The notes under the pieces are model-generated. The model did not search any database and was not told the origin of the DNA. It saw nothing but the letters and a program-made list of their open reading frames with translations. The position numbers were made by a program, and so were the translations under genes. A stretch of DNA of 36,864 nucleotides from a virus. Positions 13,031-21,643 of the stretch are shown piece by piece (the first letter of the stretch is position 1; the number at the start of each line of letters is the position of its first letter). The stretch spans positions 1-36,864 of IMG/VR virus record IMGVR_UViG_3300033146_004708; one strand, 5' to 3'.

Positions 13031-13311
13031 CAAAGACCACCATTTTTTTGTCCGTTTTTAAAATTCACTGATATGTACCTATCAATAACCGCTTGTCAGA
13101 CGTGTCTTTATAAGGATAAGGTCTGTAAATGACTATCAGTTAAGGATTTATCAACTACCTGTTTTTACAATTTTTTATGATTATTAATTTATATATGTCA
13201 ATGCATACTCAAAAACAATGAGTATATACTACTCTGGATATGTCTCTAATACTCTTGGTAAAATATCTTTCCAGAGGTCAGAAAAGAATGAGATATTGGT
13301 CTATATTCAGT

Positions 13312-13340
13312 TTGACTTTTACTTTATATATATTTATACT
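13312..13340 (+). promoter_or_regulatory. Sigma-70-like promoter for the rightward (late) operon
   Basis: TTGACT (13312-13317), a 17-base spacer, then TATACT (13335-13340). Start would be near 13347, about 40 bases before the small terminase gene. No other strong plus-strand promoter was noticed in the following 23 kb, so this may drive the entire late block. Confidence 0.65.
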
Positions 13341-13387
13341 TTGTCATATTCAGTATAGAGTAGTATAAGGTCAATATATAGGAGAGT

Positions 13388-13966
13388 ATGATAGACATGC
13401 CTAAAAAAAGAAAGAAAGAGATAGTAAAAAGGAAGGTCGGAAGAAATTGGATATCGGCTGATGGAAGACGACTCAAGAGAAGGAAGAGTGGTCTTGACCA
13501 TATTACAAGAAGAAAAAGGCAGATATTGTATGAAGCAATAAGGTTAGGTATGACAAGGTCATCTGCTTGTAACCTTGCAGGAATAACCTATAAGACCTTT
13601 AGTATTTTTTTAGACAGAGGTAAAGACAAGACATTCAGGAAGAATTATAGGTTTAGAAAGAAGATTGAAGCTCTTGAAGCTGAATCAGAGAAGGAAGCTT
13701 TGAATGTAATTAGACAGGCATCAAGAGGAGGAATAAGTATAAAGAAGATCAAAGTAAAGAGTGGACTAAAAGATTCATTCAGAGAAGTGACAACAACGGA
13801 GCTTGCTCCACAGTGGCAAGCAGCAGCATGGTTTCTTGAGAGAAAGAAGGCAAAGGATTGGGGAAGAGATAATACAGGTGAAGACATCAAATCCTCTGAA
13901 GACATTGCAAGGGAAATTGCAGAAGCGCAAAAGTATGTTGAAGAATCAATTCCGATGGAGCCTTAA
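13388..13966 (+). CDS. Terminase small subunit
   Basis: 192 residues. After a Lys/Arg-rich N-terminus, residues about 35-75 form a helix-turn-helix (ILYEAIRLGMTRSSACNLAG then TYKTFSIFLDRG), the usual DNA-recognition domain of small terminases. A helical middle and a C-terminal part with WFLERKKAKDWGRD, typical of this family (the WxLER...WG motif), follow. It binds packaging sites and recruits the large subunit encoded 2 bases downstream. The start at 13388 has AGGAG only 3 bases away; the ATG at 13397 is an alternative (spacing 12). Confidence 0.9.
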   Translation: MIDMPKKRKKEIVKRKVGRNWISADGRRLKRRKSGLDHITRRKRQILYEAIRLGMTRSSACNLAGITYKTFSIFLDRGKDKTFRKNYRFRKKIEALEAESEKEALNVIRQASRGGISIKKIKVKSGLKDSFREVTTTELAPQWQAAAWFLERKKAKDWGRDNTGEDIKSSEDIAREIAEAQKYVEESIPMEP

Positions 13967-13968
13967 TA

Positions 13969-15426
13969 ATGAGTAGAGTTTTAAGAAGAAGAAAACAATT
14001 TTATACCAGCAATGTTGAAGAGCAAGCAAGACTTAAGAGACCATATTCTGTAACTAATGCAGTAAAAGACCGATTCAAATATAGTAATTATCGCAAGAGA
14101 CTTTATAAGTTAAAGTATCATCCTGTTCAAGCTGCTTTGTGGAAGTCAACAGCAAGATTCAATATTGTTCATGCTGGCCGACGGTCAGGCAAAACTGAGA
14201 TTATAGGCAAAAGGAAGATAATAAGAAAAGTTCTAAGTCCTGTTGATCATCCAGAAGGAGGAAAGTTTTTTGTAGCTGCTCCGACAAGAGACCAAGTCAA
14301 AAGAATTTATTGGAAAGACTTGAAATTGATGATCCCCGGAAGTCTTCGCAGCAGACCACCATCCGAATCCCTCCTTATTATATATGTAAAAAACGGCAAT
14401 GAATTGCATCTACTTGGAATGGATAGACCTGAAAGAATAGAAGGAACACCTTGGGAACATGGAGTTCTTGATGAAATTGGAAACATGAAACCGAATACAT
14501 GGGGAGAGCATGTCAGACCAGCACTTGCTGATAGACTTGGAACATGTGATTTTATCGGAGTACCAGAAGGTAGAAATCACTACTTTGACTTATGTGAAGC
14601 AGCAAAGGAAGACACAACAGGCAATTGGGCAATTTGGCACTGGTTGAGTGCAGATATTCTTCCACCAAAAGAGATAGAACAGGCCAAAAGAGACCTTGAC
14701 CTTTTGACCTATCAGCAGGAATATGAAGGCTCCTTTGTGTCTTTTGTTGGCAGGGCATACTACAATTTTGACCAGACGATTCATGTCGGAAGATATGTTC
14801 AATATTATGATTCTAAGAGACCGCTTGTTTTATGCTTTGATTTTAATGTCTCTCCGGGAGTGGCGTCTATCATTCAGGAATTGCCGCGAAGAGTTTCAAA
14901 TGAAGAGAATATTCCAGTGATAGGCAAAACAACGACTGCTGTCATTGATGAAGTATACATAGAGAAAAATTCAAATACTGTTCGCATCTGCAATGAAGTG
15001 ATATCGAAATACAGAAATCACGAAGACAATGTCATTTGTTATGGTGATGCAACAGGAGGTGCAAAAGGTACTGCAAAGGTAAGGGGTTCTGACTGGGATC
15101 TGATCAAGCAAGTACTTTATCCTGTCTTTGGACATCGTCTATTTTTCAATGTGCCTAAGAGAAATCCAAGTGAAAGGTCAAGAATCAATGCTGTAAACTC
15201 AAGGTTTCTTAATTCTTATAATGAAGTACACTTTGTCATAGATGGTAACTGTAAGATGACTATCAAAGACTTTGAAGGTGTCAGATTAAAGGATGATGGC
15301 AGTGGAGCAATTGATAAGACTAAGGATGTTAAGCTATCGCATTTAAGTGATGCTATTGGATATTACATAAACAAGGAATTTCCGATTATAAAGGTTCAAT
15401 CTCTTGGAGAGAAGTATTTCAAATAA
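13969..15426 (+). CDS. terL: Terminase large subunit
   Basis: 485 residues. ATPase domain: Walker A AGRRSGKT (about 71-78), Walker B GVLDEIGN (about 165-172). Nuclease domain (RNase H fold): acidic motifs LCFDFNVSPG (about 290), VIDEVYIE (about 328), CYGDATGG (about 360) and LSDAIGYYI near the C-terminus. This is the packaging motor that translocates and cuts DNA at the portal. All key motifs are present and length is normal. It follows the small terminase immediately. Confidence 0.96.
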   Translation: MSRVLRRRKQFYTSNVEEQARLKRPYSVTNAVKDRFKYSNYRKRLYKLKYHPVQAALWKSTARFNIVHAGRRSGKTEIIGKRKIIRKVLSPVDHPEGGKFFVAAPTRDQVKRIYWKDLKLMIPGSLRSRPPSESLLIIYVKNGNELHLLGMDRPERIEGTPWEHGVLDEIGNMKPNTWGEHVRPALADRLGTCDFIGVPEGRNHYFDLCEAAKEDTTGNWAIWHWLSADILPPKEIEQAKRDLDLLTYQQEYEGSFVSFVGRAYYNFDQTIHVGRYVQYYDSKRPLVLCFDFNVSPGVASIIQELPRRVSNEENIPVIGKTTTAVIDEVYIEKNSNTVRICNEVISKYRNHEDNVICYGDATGGAKGTAKVRGSDWDLIKQVLYPVFGHRLFFNVPKRNPSERSRINAVNSRFLNSYNEVHFVIDGNCKMTIKDFEGVRLKDDGSGAIDKTKDVKLSHLSDAIGYYINKEFPIIKVQSLGEKYFK

Positions 15427-15451
15427 ACATATTATAGAAAAGGAGACTCTC

Positions 15452-15682
15452 ATGACAAAAGTAATCGACTTTGCTGGAATCACCTTTAACCGTATAGAGC
15501 CGAACAAAGTCCTGTCGGAGGCAATCGGCAAACTGGACGAAGTTGTTGTCATCGGTTTTACAAAAGAGGAGCATATAACAGAAGATGACAATGGCTTTTA
15601 TTGTGCTTCTTCAACGGCTGATGTTGGAACCGTTCTGTTGATGATAGAGAAGTTCAAGCAGCAGATAATGGAGGGAATATGA
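15452..15682 (+). CDS. Small hypothetical protein A
   Basis: 76 residues from the ATG at 15452, after AAAAGGAGA. Not recognised. It has the layout of a strand pair (KLDEVVVIGFTKE, DNGFYCASSTAD) followed by a C-terminal helix (VLLMIEKFKQQIMEG). The next gene has a similar layout, so the two may be distant paralogues. Its stop TGA overlaps the next start as ATGA, giving translational coupling. Confidence 0.7.
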   Translation: MTKVIDFAGITFNRIEPNKVLSEAIGKLDEVVVIGFTKEEHITEDDNGFYCASSTADVGTVLLMIEKFKQQIMEGI

Positions 15683-15942
15683 GCAGTAGCATAAAGAAAA
15701 AAGAAAAGATCATAAATCTGTACTCGACAAATGGAAGTGTTGCCATTGAAATCCTTGAAGACACAATAAGAGACATTCAGCAGCAGAAACTGAACAACTT
15801 CGCTGTCATAACGGAAGACAAGACAGGAGGAATAAGGTTCTGGTTTTTTGGCAGTGAAAGAATGCACTATCTGTTAGGACTTCTGCGACGATTTGACCAT
15901 TTGATGCAAGAATATATAGATGATGAAATTGACAGCAGTTAA
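15679..15942 (+). CDS. Small hypothetical protein B, possible paralogue of A
   Basis: 87 residues, start overlapping the previous stop. Strands NNFAVITEDKTGGIRFWFFGS are followed by a helix HYLLGLLRRFDHLMQEY, the same order as in protein A. Function unknown. Confidence 0.7.
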   Translation: MSSSIKKKEKIINLYSTNGSVAIEILEDTIRDIQQQKLNNFAVITEDKTGGIRFWFFGSERMHYLLGLLRRFDHLMQEYIDDEIDSS

Positions 15943-16007
15943 TATGTTTTTGCCTGAAATATGGCAATCTCTTTGCTTTAATGCACTAAAAAGGAGGTGA
16001 TTTTATC

Positions 16008-16124
16008 ATGCCTAACAGAGATGGAACAGGACCAAGGGGAAAAGGTCCAAGGACAGGTCGCGGTATGGGAAATTGTAAACCAACAAAACGAGTGAGAAGA
16101 AAATCCATTAGAAGAAAAAAGTAA
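16008..16124 (+). CDS. 38-residue DUF5320-like peptide
   Basis: Begins MPNRDGTGPRGKGPRTGRGM then GNC, matching the MPxxDGTGPxGxGPxTGRGxGxC signature of DUF5320-type small proteins; the rest is Arg/Lys-rich. It has an almost perfect ribosome-binding site (AAGGAGGTGA). DUF5320 proteins are common in archaea and bacteria with unknown role. Presence in a phage late operon is uncommon to my knowledge. Confidence 0.75.
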   Translation: MPNRDGTGPRGKGPRTGRGMGNCKPTKRVRRKSIRRKK

Positions 16125-16145
16125 GAACAGAAAGGAGACAGAAAA

Positions 16146-16298
16146 ATGAAATCAGTTAAGTTGACAATGGTTGCAAAAAAGAAAAAAGTATTGTCTATTG
16201 ATCCGAGAAAATTAGGCATCATGCCAAAGAATCAGTATTTTGGCAAGTTGGTCATAAAACCGGAACCAAAATCCCTGTCACAGAAAGGTCAAAACTGA
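16146..16298 (+). CDS. 50-residue hypothetical protein
   Basis: ATG at 16146 after AAAGGAGACAG. Basic (MKSVKLTMVAKKKKVLSIDP start) with no family recognised. Fits between the DUF5320-like and the next small gene with short gaps. Confidence 0.6.
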   Translation: MKSVKLTMVAKKKKVLSIDPRKLGIMPKNQYFGKLVIKPEPKSLSQKGQN

Positions 16299-16332
16299 TA
16301 TGGTAAAAAAAATAAAAGGCCGCTGGTGAGTA

Positions 16333-16467
16333 TTGCATGGGCATCCCAGAAAGAAGGGAAGCAAACGAGACAAACCAAAAGGTTCAATAATAAAGTGCTA
16401 CACAGGTGGAAAAGAAGGACTACGAAAAGCTCGCGCAATGCACTATGCAATAACACGAAATCAATAA
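16333..16467 (+). CDS. 44-residue basic protein with TTG start
   Basis: The frame from the TTG at 16333 to TAA at 16467 reads as a coding-like basic protein (for example GSIIKCYTGGKEGLRKARAM then HYAITRNQ). The site GGTGAG lies just upstream. In the same frame, an ATG at 16300 gives nine residues ending at a TGA just before this start, so the gene may have been longer and been cut by a point change (TGG-TGA), or the nine codons are a leader peptide. TGA is a normal stop elsewhere here. The start is uncertain. Confidence 0.5.
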   Translation: MHGHPRKKGSKRDKPKGSIIKCYTGGKEGLRKARAMHYAITRNQ

Positions 16468-16492
16468 AAGATAGAGAGAGAAAAATAAGAAG

Positions 16493-16726
16493 ATGTTCAA
16501 CAAACCGGGAATGTCATGGGGAGTGAATAGTCCTGTAAACCTTATAAGAAGCAGTAAAGGCTGGATTGCAGTGCATTATTCACCTGATGGATATGCCGAG
16601 ACAATAAAGGTTTTCAATCCAAAGACCTACTGCGACTTCATTAAGATGATTGAGAAGTTGACAATTTGGAATTATGGCACTTGCGAATTATGTCCAGTTG
16701 TAAGAACAGAAATGGACTATGGATAA
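16493..16726 (+). CDS. 77-residue hypothetical protein
   Basis: Starts MFNKPGMSWGVN; the middle (GWIAVHYSPDGYAETIKVFNP) is strand-rich and the end has a CELC pair. The Shine-Dalgarno is weak. Not recognised; lies directly before the portal gene. Confidence 0.65.
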   Translation: MFNKPGMSWGVNSPVNLIRSSKGWIAVHYSPDGYAETIKVFNPKTYCDFIKMIEKLTIWNYGTCELCPVVRTEMDYG

Positions 16727-16762
16727 TGGAAGAAAAGCAAATAAAAGAAGGAGACAAATAAA

Positions 16763-18307
16763 ATGATTTCATCTGGACAAACTTTGACTGTTGGCGATTT
16801 GATAGAAAAAAATGAATTGTACACTCTAAATTATGAAAACTGGCTTTTTTTGCAAGCCTGTTATGACGGAACACGAGAGCTTTTAAGGCTTGGATATCTT
16901 CCACGGCATGAAAGGGAATCAGTAGCAAATTATAGAAGAAGACTCGATATTGCATACGGCTATAATTATTCCAAGTCTATTGTTGATCTTATGAATTTTT
17001 ACTTGTTTCAGAAGCCGGTCAGAAGAGATATGGGAAGATTAAAAAATGATCCACAGTGGAAAATGTTCATGGATGATTGTGATTTATATGGAAATTCATT
17101 TGATGATTTTCTTACAGATCAAGGAAGAAATGCAGAAATAAATGGAGCTGTTGGAATTCTTGTTGACAAAACCAACACAAAATTTGAAACGCGCAAGGAA
17201 GAAATTGAAAACCGAGTGTACCCGTATGTCTCCGCTTATTGGCCTGTCAATATTTATGACTGGGAGTTTAGAAGAGATAGTCGCAACAGACCATATCTTG
17301 CTTATTTGAAATTGCTCGATGATGATGGACAATTTAGGTTATGGTGGACTGACAAGATTGAGGTATGGTCTGCTCCTGATGAGGTTGATATTGACAGCAC
17401 AAAAGAAGTAAACACGAAAGCAAAGAAAATTATTGACTCTAAAAATCCTCTGGGAAAGATACCTTTTATTTGGCTTTACAATATGCAGTCAAGAGTAAGA
17501 CCAATCGGAATCAGTGATATTCAGGAAGTCGGGAAAATTGATGTCTCCATAATGAATAATTTGAGCCAAGGTGAAGAAGTAATTGACTTTGCGGCATTTC
17601 CGATGATGCGTAAACCTATGAGAGAAGTAAAACCGATGGGGAATGCTTCTGACCAGTCACCTGATGATGTCGGTCCTTCGGCTATTCTTGAATTTGATCC
17701 AGAGGTTCCAGAAAGTAAACCTGACTGGCTTGAATCTAAGGTTAGGGAACCTCTGGAAGCAATTTTAGAATGGATTTCAAAGAAGACTGCTGAAATTTAT
17801 AGAGTAGTAAATGCTGGTGGCATTACAGCAACAGAAGTGTCTAAGGCACCAAAATCAGGAACCGCATTGACCATTGAATTTCAGATGTTAAATGCTGCTC
17901 TTGTCAGGAAAGCAATCAATCTTGAGAAGGCAGAGAAGGCAATTATCAATTTCTGGCTACAATGGCAAAAACAGCAGGACTATTATGAAACAATCGAGAT
18001 AAAGAGAGACCGCAACTATAACGTTGAAAATCTCGCTGTTGAATTGGAAAATATTTTGACTTCCATGACAATCGTCAAGAGCAGCACATTCAGAGGTCAT
18101 ATGCAGAAGATGACAGCCAGAAAAATGTTGCCGAATGCAGAAGAAAAGACTATTAATACGATTGACAAAGAGATTGACAGCGCTCCGTCTTTGACTTCTT
18201 CTGCTCCTTCCTCTCAACCGATAGTTCCCAGTAATGAAAATCAACCGACTGAAAATGCTCCTAATGGAACAACTTCTGTTATTGATATATCTGCTGCCAA
18301 GAAATAA
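16763..18307 (+). CDS. Portal protein
   Basis: 514 residues, ATG after AGAAGGAGACAAATAAA. The N-terminal part (CYDGTRELLRLGYLPRH, then YGYNYSKSIVDLMNFYLFQKP) and a central clip/stem-type region match DUF4055/SPP1-like portal proteins; the position between terminase and the MuF gene supports this. A Ser/Pro/Asn-rich C-terminal tail of about 40 residues is probably disordered. It forms the dodecameric ring through which DNA passes. Confidence 0.88.
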   Translation: MISSGQTLTVGDLIEKNELYTLNYENWLFLQACYDGTRELLRLGYLPRHERESVANYRRRLDIAYGYNYSKSIVDLMNFYLFQKPVRRDMGRLKNDPQWKMFMDDCDLYGNSFDDFLTDQGRNAEINGAVGILVDKTNTKFETRKEEIENRVYPYVSAYWPVNIYDWEFRRDSRNRPYLAYLKLLDDDGQFRLWWTDKIEVWSAPDEVDIDSTKEVNTKAKKIIDSKNPLGKIPFIWLYNMQSRVRPIGISDIQEVGKIDVSIMNNLSQGEEVIDFAAFPMMRKPMREVKPMGNASDQSPDDVGPSAILEFDPEVPESKPDWLESKVREPLEAILEWISKKTAEIYRVVNAGGITATEVSKAPKSGTALTIEFQMLNAALVRKAINLEKAEKAIINFWLQWQKQQDYYETIEIKRDRNYNVENLAVELENILTSMTIVKSSTFRGHMQKMTARKMLPNAEEKTINTIDKEIDSAPSLTSSAPSSQPIVPSNENQPTENAPNGTTSVIDISAAKK

Positions 18308-18326
18308 GAAAGTATAAAGAGGTCAT

Positions 18327-21182
18327 ATGCCAAAGGACAATATTTCAATTGGCCGAGTGATGACGGTCTATAATAGGTCTGATGACTTTCTTGAATCGTT
18401 GAGAAACAATCATCAACAGAGGTTGCTTTCTTCCATTACAAAATTAAGAGAAAACATTCAGGGAATGATGACTTCTCTGTCGACTACAAGTTCTGGAAGA
18501 ATAGAAGGGATGTCGATCAATCTAAAACAGGCACAGAGAATTCACAAAGACCTTGTCAATGAATTCGAAAAGACATATGGAGTTGAAGTCAATAGTCTTA
18601 TCGGTTCATTTGATGACATAACAGATGATATTATTAGCACTTACAATGATCTGAATGTTGCGACTCGATTTACTTCTACTGACAAGGACATTATCAATCA
18701 GTTGAAGAATACTGCCTACACTCAATTTGATCAGTTCGGAGAAGCAGCAAAAGAAAGAATTGCAGATGCCATGTATGGATCAATTCTTTCTGGAGACAAA
18801 TTTTCTGATCTGACAAGACAGGTCGAAGGTATTCTTGAAGGTCATCAGGATGTTCGTGGCCGGCCCATGTCTCAATATGCTTCTACATATGCATGGGATT
18901 CAATCATGAATTTCCATAATCAAGTCAATACTAAAAAAGGAGAAGATGCCGGTCTGAGTAGTTTTCTATACTTTGGAAATTTGATTTCTACTTCACGTTC
19001 TTTTTGTATCCGTAGAGCAGGAAATGTCTATACAAAGGATGAAATTCAGGCATGGAATGATGACAGTTGGCCGGGGAAGTCAGGTCCGCCTTTTATTTAC
19101 AGAGGCGGATATAACTGCCGGCATCACTGGAGACCTGTAAAGATTGAATGGGTAAAGGGAACAGAACAGGAAGAAAATATAGCAATGATGTCTGGCAGTA
19201 AAGAGGTCAAACAGATTGGTTATGACATAAGCAAGAAACAAAAGTCGCTTGAAAAAGGAGTTGTCAACGGAAAGAAAATAAAGAAGCAAATGAAAGCAGC
19301 AGAGGCAAAGGCAAAGAGTGCAAAAAGAGAAACAACGAAAACAAAGTATGCTAATGAAGCGGCTGTTCTTAAGAAAAGGTATGATAAACAGGTCATTTCC
19401 AATAGAAAGATAAAAGAAGACATTGACAGATCAAGAGCAAAGTTGAGAAATGAAGGTCGCAAAATAATGTCTTCGACGGAAGTGAAGCAAAAACAGAAAG
19501 CAGCGACTATAAAAGCAAGTAAAAAAAGAGCAAAAGAAAAGCAGACAATTTCTTTGAGAGAGAAGCAAGAAAAAAGATTGTCTGAGAATGTCAGCAAATT
19601 GAAATCGAATGGTGTTAAAGTTGTTAGCTATGGCGATGGATGGCTGGATAAAAATGGAAATTTCGATTTTGGGCATGCAAGCCAACAGGTTTCAAGTCTT
19701 AATACTGAATTGAGTAGAATAAGAAAAGATTATGTTGCAGTTGATCAATTGATGAAGAAGTTTCCAATTGAAGATTTACGTTTATCTCGGACTCAATATT
19801 TGCCATATCTTAATGGTGGAATGGCAAGAGGTTTATATTACAATGGACGAAATATGATGTCTCTTGCAACAGAATTGAAAACGTTTAAGGGAGAAATGAG
19901 GTCTTTGTCTTCTGTCGAGAGAAGTATTTTGCCGACAGAAATGGTTCCAAGAGGACGATTTACAATAACCAGTCAAACAGAATCGCCGATTACTACATTT
20001 AGACATGAGCTTGGACATCATGCTCATGAACATATTGTCATTGATGATAAAAGAAAATGGGATGCTCTTTTTTGGAAGAGAAAAGAAATATTTAAACAAG
20101 AGGTCAGTTTATATTCTGCTACGAATCCAAATGAAGCATTTGCCGAATCATTTGCTCTGTTTACGAGCAAACAATATAAATTTGGAATGTTGCCAAAAGA
20201 AATTGAAGAGTATATGGGTAAAGTATTAGGACAGGATACAATCGGAGTGTCAAAAAAGGTTGCTGCTAATCTGAATCGAGAATACAGAGAAATAAAAGTC
20301 TTTAAAGACAAGGCTGGCCCGATGCCTGCTCTTGCAAAACAAGCCGAAGAAAATTATGTTCGGATGGGAAATGAATGGTTTTATAAGGGAGAAAAAATAA
20401 TTAAACCGGAAGTGTTAGACCGGTTAAATAAAATGCGAGTGCCTCCGGCATGGGATAATGTAGTTGTGTCTGTTGATCCAGCAGCAAAGATTCAAGTCAT
20501 CGGAGTAGACAAGGTCGGAAGATGGCAATATCGTTATTCTGCCGAGCATGTAGCAGCCGCAGCAAAACGTAAATTTGACAGGATAAGGTCATTTTCAGAA
20601 GATATTAATTCTATCAGAAAAAGAATGACTATTGACATGAGAAATGAGGAAGACCTTGCATATCTTGCAAAGTTGGAAGACTTAACAGCTATTAGAGCAG
20701 GATCAAGGACAAGTCGCAAGGCAGCAAAACAGGCATATGGATTGACGACATTAAAAAATAAGCATGTTAAAATAAAAGGAGATAAGATAACCTTAGACTT
20801 TACGGCAAAAGAAGGTATTCCGGCACACTATGAAATAAGGAACAAAGAAATTGCTGACTGGTTAAAGGGAAGACTGTCAAATACAGCACCGGATGACTTT
20901 TTGTTTCCTGATATGCCAGCATCAAAGCTGAATAAGTATATAAAGAAGATTGCTAATGGAAAAAGTTATTCAGTCAAGGACTTTCGAACATTTCATGGAA
21001 CCAGAATTGCTTTTAATGAGCTTGAAAAATATTCAGGTGTTGATTTGACAATCAAACAAAGAAAGCAGATAATAAAAGAAGTAACAAAGAAAGTCAGTGA
21101 CTTCTTGCACAACACGCCGACAATGGCAAAAACTTCTTACATTGATCCTGTCGTATGGGATTTAATTGGAGGTCTACCTTGA
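18327..21182 (+). CDS. MuF head protein fused to a zincin domain and topoisomerase IB
   Basis: 951 residues in one frame. Residues about 130-275 are a MuF/SPP1 gp7-type head-morphogenesis domain (SILSGDKFSDLTRQVE; then ISTSRSFCIRRAGNVYTKDE and YRGGYNCRHHWRPV). About 285-425 is a Lys-rich coiled coil. About 430-650 holds a zinc metallopeptidase-like domain with His560-Glu-x-x-His564 and Glu607 in NPNEAFAESFALF. About 690-951 is a topoisomerase IB domain: PPAWDNVVVS and QYRYSAEHV at its start, then the catalytic set Arg790 (LTAIRAG), Lys828 (FTAKEG), Arg887 (KDFRTFHGT), Asn929 and Tyr938 (KTSYIDP). It would be carried in the head at the portal vertex and could be ejected with the DNA to relax it in the new host; the protease part may mature it. 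That role is inferred. Confidence 0.9.
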   Translation: MPKDNISIGRVMTVYNRSDDFLESLRNNHQQRLLSSITKLRENIQGMMTSLSTTSSGRIEGMSINLKQAQRIHKDLVNEFEKTYGVEVNSLIGSFDDITDDIISTYNDLNVATRFTSTDKDIINQLKNTAYTQFDQFGEAAKERIADAMYGSILSGDKFSDLTRQVEGILEGHQDVRGRPMSQYASTYAWDSIMNFHNQVNTKKGEDAGLSSFLYFGNLISTSRSFCIRRAGNVYTKDEIQAWNDDSWPGKSGPPFIYRGGYNCRHHWRPVKIEWVKGTEQEENIAMMSGSKEVKQIGYDISKKQKSLEKGVVNGKKIKKQMKAAEAKAKSAKRETTKTKYANEAAVLKKRYDKQVISNRKIKEDIDRSRAKLRNEGRKIMSSTEVKQKQKAATIKASKKRAKEKQTISLREKQEKRLSENVSKLKSNGVKVVSYGDGWLDKNGNFDFGHASQQVSSLNTELSRIRKDYVAVDQLMKKFPIEDLRLSRTQYLPYLNGGMARGLYYNGRNMMSLATELKTFKGEMRSLSSVERSILPTEMVPRGRFTITSQTESPITTFRHELGHHAHEHIVIDDKRKWDALFWKRKEIFKQEVSLYSATNPNEAFAESFALFTSKQYKFGMLPKEIEEYMGKVLGQDTIGVSKKVAANLNREYREIKVFKDKAGPMPALAKQAEENYVRMGNEWFYKGEKIIKPEVLDRLNKMRVPPAWDNVVVSVDPAAKIQVIGVDKVGRWQYRYSAEHVAAAAKRKFDRIRSFSEDINSIRKRMTIDMRNEEDLAYLAKLEDLTAIRAGSRTSRKAAKQAYGLTTLKNKHVKIKGDKITLDFTAKEGIPAHYEIRNKEIADWLKGRLSNTAPDDFLFPDMPASKLNKYIKKIANGKSYSVKDFRTFHGTRIAFNELEKYSGVDLTIKQRKQIIKEVTKKVSDFLHNTPTMAKTSYIDPVVWDLIGGLP

Positions 21183-21325
21183 AGAAAAAAGATGAAGATA
21201 GAGAAAAAGACTTCATTGAGTGGTTGAAATCAATTGGGCATGTTGATAAAAATGGAAATGTGAAACCTGTTGTCTTGAAAAAAGATGATTCTTCTGATCC
21301 TGAGAATGACAGGGCTGGAGTATAA
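21179..21325 (+). CDS. 48-residue acidic/basic protein, TTG start overlapping the MuF stop
   Basis: TTG at 21179 overlaps the TGA of the previous gene (TTGA) and has GGAGG six bases upstream, which fixes the start. Reads MKKKDEDREKDFIEWLKSIG and on to a charged tail. Not recognised. Translation is coupled to the MuF fusion gene. Confidence 0.65.
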   Translation: MKKKDEDREKDFIEWLKSIGHVDKNGNVKPVVLKKDDSSDPENDRAGV

Positions 21326-21356
21326 TTAAATAGAAATAGAAAAGGAGACAAGAGGA

Positions 21357-21587
21357 ATGATTGCTGAACCTAATTGCTACAAGAGAAAATGCGTTCATTT
21401 TTGGGGAGTCTATCAGCCGGAAGGTTCTGAGGTTGCAGAAACTGTTAATTGTGCTGCTTTCCCTGATGGCATTCCAATAGATATTGCATACGGAGATGAT
21501 AAGCACAAAAAAGTACATCCATTACAAACCAACAAAATTGTCTTCAAGAAAGAGAAAAGAAAGAGAAGTAATTTTTTATTTACATGA
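21357..21587 (+). CDS. Small Cys-containing phage protein
   Basis: 76 residues after AAAAGGAGACAAGAGG. Pattern EPNCYKRKCVHFWGVYQPEG, then VNCAAFPDGIP and IAYGDDKHKKVHP resembles small conserved proteins seen in phage and bacterial genomes; three Cys could bind a metal. The C-terminus is basic. Function unknown. Confidence 0.7.
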   Translation: MIAEPNCYKRKCVHFWGVYQPEGSEVAETVNCAAFPDGIPIDIAYGDDKHKKVHPLQTNKIVFKKEKRKRSNFLFT

Positions 21588-21643
21588 TTCCTAAAAATTG
21601 TTATTATATCTATACTTTAAATGATTGGCTTTGAGTGGTCAAA

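Larger units (their letters stand above)
12262..13311. other. AT-rich divergent intergenic region
   Basis: About 1 kb without a convincing gene. It holds a minus-strand promoter, an iteron-like cluster, two copies of a 28-nt motif, a GC-rich short inverted repeat (GACCGCC / GGCGG near 12396-12420), A/T-rich inverted repeats (near 12656-12680) and small symmetric sites (ATACTC / GAGTAT near 13206-13226; CTCTGGA / TCCAGAG near 13233-13276). A frame from a TTG at 12324 (73 codons) with AAGGA upstream has an HTH-like stretch but runs into the iterons; I do not call it. The region could hold the regulatory switch and/or an origin. Confidence 0.6.

Noticed and set aside
12840-13061. Plus-strand frame of 73 codons in the intergenic region
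   Set aside because: No ribosome-binding site, very AT-rich composition and no family pattern.
16300-16467. Genetic code with TGA read as an amino acid
   Set aside because: TGA ends several sound genes here (15682, 16298, 21182), so it is a true stop.
20400-21182. C-terminal part of the MuF protein as a tyrosine recombinase/integrase
   Set aside because: The motif order PPAW, QYRY, LTAIRAG, FTAKEG, DFRTFHGT and SYIDP is that of topoisomerase IB; the R-H-R-Y spacing of integrases does not fit.
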